Below, piece by piece: positions 1 to 10,727 of a stretch of 10,727 bases of DNA. The position numbers and the translations under genes are program-made. How positions within the stretch are numbered: the first letter of the stretch is position 1; each line of letters begins with the position of its first letter. Source of the stretch: an uncultured Collinsella sp. (GTDB taxonomy: Bacteria > Actinomycetota > Coriobacteriia > Coriobacteriales > Coriobacteriaceae); NCBI GenBank assembly GCA_937982065.1, contig CALJMO010000057.1, positions 1 through 10,727 of the forward strand. Reading direction: 5' to 3'. The notes under the pieces are model-generated. The model was not told the DNA's origin and searched no databases. It saw nothing but the letters and a program-made list of their open reading frames with translations.

Positions 1-15
1 CGCCGGGGTCCCCGC

Positions 16-21
16 CATAAT
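16..21 (+). promoter_or_regulatory. Possible -10 element of the rplJ promoter (partial)
   Basis: CATAAT at 16-21 matches the -10 consensus TATAAT at five of six positions. It would start transcription near base 28, just before the first leader hairpin (27-45, CGGTTC pairing with GAATCCG with one bulged T). The -35 element would lie off the left edge of the window, so the promoter cannot be confirmed. The call rests on this match and on its position ahead of the leader. Confidence 0.35.
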
Positions 22-45
22 ACTTTCGGTTCACGCACGAATCCG

Positions 46-135
46 CTGCCAGAGACAGCCGGCGCAAACGGGTCTTACCCGCGAGCTTAATGGGACTTCC
101 CGCCAGCCGAGGTGGTCGAGTAGATATGTCTTCTC
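46..135 (+). promoter_or_regulatory. Ribosomal protein L10 leader (autoregulatory mRNA element)
   Basis: This untranslated RNA upstream of rplJ has the hallmarks of the L10 leader family: an AGACAGCC strand at 53-60, a GAGCTTAATG segment at 83-92 and a CCGAGGT strand at 107-113. Hairpin CGGGT/ACCCG (69-73 with 77-81, loop CTT) and a shorter GGG/CCC hairpin (92-94 with 99-101) sit inside a closing helix of GGCG (61-64) with CGCC (101-104), consistent with the expected multi-branched, kink-turn-containing fold. A further hairpin, 117-124 with 129-136, has one U.U mismatch and a UAUG loop. In known members the L10(L12) complex binds this RNA and represses rplJL. The terminator that follows suggests control by transcription attenuation. 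The motif match is direct; the mechanism is inferred from the family. Confidence 0.8.
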
Positions 136-172
136 GCCCCCGTCGCTCATGCAGCGCGGGGGCTTTCTTTTT
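136..172 (+). terminator. Leader attenuator (intrinsic terminator upstream of rplJ)
   Basis: GCCCCCG (136-142) pairs with CGGGGGC (157-163), and CGCT (144-147) with AGCG (153-156), giving an 11-bp GC-rich stem with one bulged T and a CATGC loop. The run TTTCTTTTT follows at 164-172. It lies 65 bp before the rplJ start codon and just after the L10 leader, so it is best read as a regulated attenuator, not the end of an upstream operon. Confidence 0.85.
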
Positions 173-237
173 GGACATGCCCCCGTCACGTCCTTGTGGC
201 GGACCGTGCCCGGAAAGAATTCGAGGAGGTGTAATTC

Positions 238-759
238 ATGCCCCAGCAGTACAAAATCGACAAGGTTGCAGAGATCGAGTCTCGTATCGCCGAGAACGCC
301 GGTCTGTTCGTCGTCAACTACAACGGTCTGACGGTTAAGCAGGCTCAGGAGCTGCGTCATCAGCTTCGCGAGTGCGGCGCCGAGATGAAGGTCTACAAGA
401 ACAACCTGGTCAAGATCGCTCTCAAGAACCAGGAGCAGCCCGAGCTCGACGAGATCCTCGCCGGCCCCGTCGCTTATGTGTTCTACGAGACCGAGCCGGT
501 CGAGGCCGCTAAGACCCTTAAGGACTTCTCCGCTAAGTCCAAGGGTGTCCTTGAGATCAAGGGCGGTATCTCCGACGGCAAGGCCGTTTCCGCTGATGAT
601 GTTAAGGCTATCGCCGAGCTGCCCACCAAGGATCAGCTTCTCGGCCAGATCGCCGGTCTCATCTCCGGTTTCGCTCGCGACATCGCTGTCTGCGTCAACG
701 GCGTTTCCTCTGGTCTCGCTCGTTCGATCCAGCAGGTCTCCGAGCAGAAGGCAGCCTAG
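238..759 (+). CDS. rplJ: Large ribosomal subunit protein L10 (uL10)
   Basis: This 173-residue protein has the usual length for bacterial L10, the base of the ribosomal stalk. It binds 23S rRNA near the GTPase-associated centre through its N-terminal domain and carries L7/L12 dimers on its long C-terminal helix. Family segments include NYNGLTVKQAQELR (27-40), VYKNNLVKIAL (52-62), the GP pair at 76-77, EIKGG (106-110) and LPTKDQLLGQIAGLISG (128-144). Residues from about 130 onward are helical and hydrophobic, as expected for the L7/L12-binding helix. The ATG at 238 is set by the Shine-Dalgarno sequence GAGGAGGT at 223-230, seven bases upstream. The gene lies behind the L10 leader and attenuator and ahead of rplL, the standard pairing. 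When L7/L12-bound L10 exceeds free rRNA it probably binds its own leader. Nothing is missing or disrupted. Confidence 0.98.
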   Translation: MPQQYKIDKVAEIESRIAENAGLFVVNYNGLTVKQAQELRHQLRECGAEMKVYKNNLVKIALKNQEQPELDEILAGPVAYVFYETEPVEAAKTLKDFSAKSKGVLEIKGGISDGKAVSADDVKAIAELPTKDQLLGQIAGLISGFARDIAVCVNGVSSGLARSIQQVSEQKAA

Positions 760-861
760 TTGCTGTTTTCACCCGCGGCGGCAACGCCGCACCCCTGGCG
801 CATTCGCGCCGTGTTTTAACTGATCTCCGTGCATCCGCACGGAAACCGAAAGGACTTAGAA
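760..861 (+). promoter_or_regulatory. rplJ-rplL intergenic region with three tandem hairpins
   Basis: Three perfect hairpins follow one another. The first is GCGGCG/CGCCGC (775-780 with 785-790) capped by a GCAA tetraloop. The second is GGCGC/GCGCC (797-801 with 806-810, loop ATTC), followed by GTGTTTT, which looks like a weak terminator. The third is CCGTGC/GCACGG (827-832 with 837-842, loop ATCC), ending just before the rplL ribosome-binding site AAAGGA (849-854). They could allow partial termination, RNA processing or mRNA stabilisation. Such mechanisms would help make several L7/L12 copies per L10. The pairing is visible; the role is inferred. Confidence 0.7.
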
Positions 862-1239
862 ATGGCTAAGCTTACCACCGATGAGATCATCGATGCTCTT
901 AAGGAAATGACCCTTCTCGAGGCTTCCGAGCTCGTTAAGGCTATCGAGGACACCTTCGGCGTTTCCGCCGCTGCTCCTGCCGCTGTTGTCGCCGCTCCCG
1001 CTGCTGGCGCTGCTGAGGCCGAGGAGAAGACCGAGTTTGACGTCGTGCTCGAGGGCTTCGGCGACAACAAGATCCAGGTCATCAAGGCCGTCCGTGAGCT
1101 CACCAACCTTGGCCTGAAGGAGGCCAAGGAGGTCGTCGAGGGCGCTCCCAAGGCTGTTCTCGAGGGTGCCAAGAAGGAGGACGCCGAGGCTGCCAAGGAG
1201 AAGCTCGAGGCTGCTGGCGCTGCTGTCACCCTCAAGTAA
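862..1239 (+). CDS. rplL: Large ribosomal subunit protein L7/L12 (bL12)
   Basis: This 125-residue acidic protein is the flexible stalk protein that recruits and activates translation GTPases (EF-Tu, EF-G, IF2, RF3). It shows the three-part family design. Residues 1-33 form the dimerisation and L10-binding domain. An Ala/Pro/Val/Gly-rich hinge spans about 35-53. The globular factor-binding domain is 56-125, with FDVVLEGFGDNKIQVIKAVR (59-78), the helix GLKEAKEVVEGAPKAV (84-99), and the terminal AGAAVTLK. The ATG at 862 is chosen over an in-frame ATG at 829: it gives the canonical MAKLTTDEI start and has AAAGGA at 849-854, seven bases upstream, whereas the longer form would run through the third intergenic hairpin. 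The gene ends in a strong terminator, closing the rplJ-rplL unit. L7/L12 is normally made in multiple copies per L10. Confidence 0.98.
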   Translation: MAKLTTDEIIDALKEMTLLEASELVKAIEDTFGVSAAAPAAVVAAPAAGAAEAEEKTEFDVVLEGFGDNKIQVIKAVRELTNLGLKEAKEVVEGAPKAVLEGAKKEDAEAAKEKLEAAGAAVTLK

Positions 1240-1267
1240 TCAGGCTTTCTCGCCAGATTTCTTTGCA

Positions 1268-1305
1268 GGCGGGGTTCGCATTGCGAGCCCCGTCTTTTTT
1301 GTTTT
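1268..1305 (+). terminator. Intrinsic terminator of rplJ-rplL
   Basis: Bases 1268-1279 pair with 1283-1294 as a 12-bp stem (two G.U wobbles) with an ATT loop. The tract TTTTTTGTTTTT follows at 1295-1306. It lies 29 bp after the rplL stop codon. This is a textbook strong terminator and separates the ribosomal-protein unit from galU. Confidence 0.92.
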
Positions 1306-1378
1306 TCAGTCCCTCGACATCGGTAGCTCAAACTGCCGTATTCTGTGATTTGCGTCGTATCGGGTGCCCTGCCGTTGG

Positions 1379-1412
1379 GCAATAAAATTGCACCATTCGA
1401 GCAATAATTTGC
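1379..1412. promoter_or_regulatory. Paired palindromic GCAATAA motif, operator-like
   Basis: GCAATAAAATTGC (1379-1391) is a perfect palindrome around three A's, and GCAATAATTTGC (1401-1412) is a near copy sharing GCAATAA. Their centres are about 21-22 bp apart, two helical turns, so both would face the same side of the DNA. The pair lies immediately upstream of the predicted galU promoter, a typical place for an activator or for an A/T-rich UP-type element. No regulator can be named from sequence. Confidence 0.4.
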
Positions 1413-1429
1413 GTTGACCTGCTGAAGAA

Positions 1430-1457
1430 TTGTCTCTGCCTTGTAGCGACATATAGT
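1430..1457 (+). promoter_or_regulatory. Predicted galU promoter
   Basis: TTGTCT (1430-1435) and TATAGT (1452-1457) match the -35 and -10 consensus at four and five positions, with a 16-bp spacer. The predicted start near 1464 gives a leader of about 90 nt. A consensus-like TTGACC at 1414-1419 has no good -10 partner at the right distance. The strong rplL terminator upstream makes a promoter in this interval necessary. Confidence 0.55.
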
Positions 1458-1493
1458 TCCAGCGGTAAGATGCTTGGGTATCGCAATTTGGTC

Positions 1494-1541
1494 TGCGGCC
1501 GTGCGCCGCACGCATGGGGCGCTTTTGCGCCTGCGAAAGGA
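1494..1541 (+). promoter_or_regulatory. galU leader hairpins and ribosome-binding site
   Basis: TGCGGC (1494-1499) pairs with GCCGCA (1505-1510). Next, CGCA (1511-1514) plus GGCGC (1518-1522) pair with GCGCC (1527-1531) plus TGCG (1532-1535) around a TTTT loop and a three-base bulge. The second hairpin ends on the first G of the likely Shine-Dalgarno sequence GAAAGGA (1535-1541), which is 12 nt from the ATG, longer than usual. Structure could therefore affect translation initiation, but no known riboswitch class is recognisable. Confidence 0.45.
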
Positions 1542-1553
1542 TCTTTGAATAAC

Positions 1554-2462
1554 ATGAAGGCAATCATCCCCGCCGCCGGTCTTGGCACGCGTTTTCTGCC
1601 TGGCACCAAGTGCACGCCCAAAGAGATGCTGCCGGTGCTCGACAAGCCCGTCATTCAGTACGTCGTCGAGGAGGCGCTCGACCCCGAGGAAGTCGACGAC
1701 GCCATCATCGTTACATCTCCCGGTAAGCCCGAGCTACTGAACTACTTCCAGCCCGATCGCTCGCTCGAGAACCTGCTGCGCGAGCGCGGCAAGAACGCCT
1801 ATGCCGATGCCGTCGCCCACGCTGGCGGTATGCCGGTCGACTTCCGTTATCAGTACGAGCCCAAGGGCCTCGGCCATGCTATCCGCTCTGCTGCCGACGC
1901 CGTGGCAGGGGAGAACTTCCTGGTTCTTCTGGGCGACTACGTTGTGCCTAACCGCGACATCTGCGACAAGATGCTCGCCGTTTCCAAGGAGCACGGTGGC
2001 GCTTCGGTTATCGCCGTCGCTGCTTGCTCGCCCGAGGAAGTCAGCCGCTACGGCGTTATCGCCGGTGAGCGCGTCGGTTCGCTCGAGGGTGCCGAGGACG
2101 TTGCCGATGCAGAGCCGGGCGCTGTCTGGCGTATCGGCGGTCTGGTCGAGAAGCCCGCTCCCGAGGCTGCTCCGTCCAACCTGTACATCGTCGGTCGTTA
2201 CCTGCTGAGCCCGCTGGTCATGGACCTGCTGGCAGATCAGCAGGCCGGCAAGGGCGGCGAGATTCAACTCACCGACGGCATGGCCCGTTCGCTCGACCGC
2301 GAGGCCATGTACGCTGTCGTCATCGACCCGCTCTCGGGCTACGACACCGGCACTCCCTCTGGCTGGATGGCCACCAACGCCCTCATGGCCGCAAGCGATC
2401 CTCGCTTTGCCAGCGCCTTCTGGGACGCCATCGACGAGCGCGGCGGCTTGATGCGCAAATAA
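1554..2462 (+). CDS. galU: UTP-glucose-1-phosphate uridylyltransferase (UDP-glucose pyrophosphorylase)
   Basis: This 302-residue cytosolic enzyme of the nucleotidyltransferase family makes UDP-glucose and pyrophosphate from UTP and glucose-1-phosphate, supplying cell-envelope glycan synthesis and galactose (Leloir) metabolism. The N-terminal nucleotide-binding signature is GLGTRFLP (9-16), with KEMLPVLDKPVIQY (23-36) following. EPKGLGHAI (102-110) is the nucleotide/sugar loop, and LLGD (125-128) supplies the likely metal-binding Asp128. EKP (199-201) and GEIQLTD (235-241) are sugar-phosphate-site motifs, and YDTG (263-266) carries the second expected Asp. Length is typical. Two segments are odd: LLGDY, where many GalU proteins have LLGDD, and DTGTPSGW (264-271), where GalU usually has a G-[SD]-K-LG sequence. 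The latter recalls the DTGT segment of RmlA-type thymidylyltransferases. The overall GalU signatures still favour GalU. The ATG at 1554 gives the canonical MKAIIPAAG start. The gene has its own promoter and terminator and interrupts the usual rplL-rpoB adjacency. Confidence 0.93.
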   Translation: MKAIIPAAGLGTRFLPGTKCTPKEMLPVLDKPVIQYVVEEALDPEEVDDAIIVTSPGKPELLNYFQPDRSLENLLRERGKNAYADAVAHAGGMPVDFRYQYEPKGLGHAIRSAADAVAGENFLVLLGDYVVPNRDICDKMLAVSKEHGGASVIAVAACSPEEVSRYGVIAGERVGSLEGAEDVADAEPGAVWRIGGLVEKPAPEAAPSNLYIVGRYLLSPLVMDLLADQQAGKGGEIQLTDGMARSLDREAMYAVVIDPLSGYDTGTPSGWMATNALMAASDPRFASAFWDAIDERGGLMRK

Positions 2463-2482
2463 GCCTTCGGGCATCGACATTT

Positions 2483-2516
2483 ACGGGCGCGGACCTCGGT
2501 TCGCGCCCGTTTTTTT
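2483..2516 (+). terminator. Intrinsic terminator of galU
   Basis: ACGGGCGCG (2483-2491) pairs perfectly with CGCGCCCGT (2502-2510), with a few further inner pairs, and is followed by TTTTTT at 2511-2516. It begins 20 bp after the galU stop codon. A small GCC-TTCG-GGC hairpin (2463-2472) precedes it. Confidence 0.92.
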
Positions 2517-2558
2517 ATAAGAGCTTCGATTGCCGGCTCTCTGTTCACAGAAAATATA

Positions 2559-2572
2559 TGAACAGATGTTCG
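2559..2572. promoter_or_regulatory. LexA (SOS) box-like palindrome
   Basis: TGAACAGATGTTCG contains GAAC-N4-GTTC (2560-2571), and the central AGAT fits RNRY of the Gram-positive LexA/DinR consensus CGAAC-RNRY-GTTYC. The right flank extends to GTTCGA, as in actinobacterial SOS boxes. A third half-site, CTGTTCA (2541-2547), forms a perfect 7-bp inverted repeat with TGAACAG (2559-2565). The site overlaps a weak possible -10, TATATG (2555-2560). LexA binding is inferred from sequence match only. Confidence 0.4.
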
Positions 2573-2649
2573 ATACACATACATCTACCTGCGTGTTTTC
2601 TGTCGAAAAACTTTGCTACTCCAAAAACTCAATCGCGTCAAGGCTTTTC

Positions 2650-2677
2650 TTGCCCAACGGTCGGTACCTGATAAACT
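2650..2677 (+). promoter_or_regulatory. Predicted rpoBC promoter with extended -10
   Basis: TTGCCC (2650-2655) and TAAACT (2672-2677) form a -35/-10 pair with a 16-bp spacer. TG at 2669-2670 one base before the -10 makes it an extended -10. Transcription would start near 2684, about 67 nt before the rpoB start codon. The strong galU terminator implies that rpoBC needs its own promoter here. Confidence 0.55.
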
Positions 2678-2693
2678 ATTAGGTTGCGATAAC

Positions 2694-2741
2694 TGGCGAA
2701 GCTATGCCTCGCCAACCCACCGAGCATTTCCGTGAAGGAGG
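2694..2741 (+). promoter_or_regulatory. rpoB leader hairpin and ribosome-binding site
   Basis: TGGCGA (2694-2699) pairs with TCGCCA (2709-2714) across a 9-nt loop near the predicted 5' end of the mRNA. The ribosome-binding site AAGGAGG (2735-2741) lies nine bases before GTG 2751 and fixes that start. There is no T-tract, so the hairpin is not a terminator; a 5' stabiliser role is possible. Confidence 0.5.
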
Positions 2742-2750
2742 AAAAACCTG

Positions 2751-6242
<3,492 letters not shown>

Positions 6243-6248
6243 TTGACT

Positions 6249-10724
<4,476 letters not shown>

Positions 10725-10727
10725 TTT

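Noticed and set aside
797..817. The second rplJ-rplL hairpin as a full terminator
   Set aside because: The stem is only five base pairs and the T-run is short and interrupted, so complete termination is unlikely; partial termination remains possible.
829..861. An 11-residue extension of L7/L12 from ATG 829
   Set aside because: The codons lie within an intergenic hairpin and the ribosome-binding site, and the protein normally starts at MAKL.
1321..1381. Two short stem-loops (1321-1338 and 1365-1381) as a riboswitch or small RNA
   Set aside because: They lie upstream of the predicted promoter, are short, and match no RNA class I recognise.
1414..1419. TTGACC as the galU -35 element
   Set aside because: No acceptable -10 lies 16-18 bp downstream; the pair TTGTCT/TATAGT fits better.
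816..1511. A 231-codon minus-strand frame across rplL and its downstream region
   Set aside because: It lies opposite a certain gene and crosses the rplL terminator; its product is low-complexity Ala/Ser-rich and matches no family I recognise.
1470..1553. A 28-residue N-terminal extension of GalU from ATG 1470
   Set aside because: It would be translated through two leader hairpins, has no family counterpart, and the canonical start MKAIIPAAG at 1554 has a ribosome-binding site.
1734..2480. A 248-codon minus-strand frame opposite galU
   Set aside because: It is an antisense shadow produced by the biased codon use of galU.

Overview
This window holds a ribosomal-protein and RNA-polymerase locus from a high-GC, Gram-positive bacterium. 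Protein sequence points to the Actinomycetota, most likely class Coriobacteriia (Collinsella and relatives). RpoB and RpoC resemble actinobacterial proteins over most of their length, but several normally invariant segments differ, and galU sits between rplL and rpoB. I cannot assign a species from sequence alone. All five genes are complete, on the + strand, and strongly biased to C/G-ending codons.

Region by region. Bases 1-237 are the rplJ leader: a possible partial promoter, an RNA with the features of the ribosomal protein L10 leader, and a strong intrinsic terminator that can act as an attenuator. rplJ (L10) and rplL (L7/L12) follow, separated by about 100 bp with three consecutive perfect hairpins. 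A strong terminator closes this unit. Bases 1300-1553 contain a pair of GCAATAA palindromes, a probable promoter and two leader hairpins ahead of galU (UTP-glucose-1-phosphate uridylyltransferase), which has its own terminator. Bases 2517-2750 form an AT-richer intergenic region with a LexA-box-like palindrome, an extended -10 promoter and a small leader hairpin. rpoB and rpoC then fill the rest; they are separated by 6 nt, and the rpoC ribosome-binding site lies inside the end of rpoB.

How the genes work together. L10 and L7/L12 form the ribosomal stalk, which recruits translation factors; free L10-L12 complex probably represses its own operon at the leader. RpoB (beta) and RpoC (beta') form the RNA polymerase active centre. 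In most bacteria rplJL and rpoBC are one transcription unit. Here a galU cassette with its own promoter and terminator separates them, so the two sets probably have independent control.

The most interesting observations are in the polymerase. RpoC carries about 225 extra C-terminal residues that include a domain aligning without gaps to the DNA-binding C-terminal domain of the alpha subunit (alphaCTD), keeping the equivalents of R265, N268, G296, K298 and E302. RpoB has about eight extra residues in fork loop 2, directly after the rifampicin-resistance-determining region. The beta' bridge helix, trigger-loop exit and switch 1 also depart from near-universal consensus. Comparisons with E. coli and M. 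tuberculosis are from memory, not from an alignment run here.
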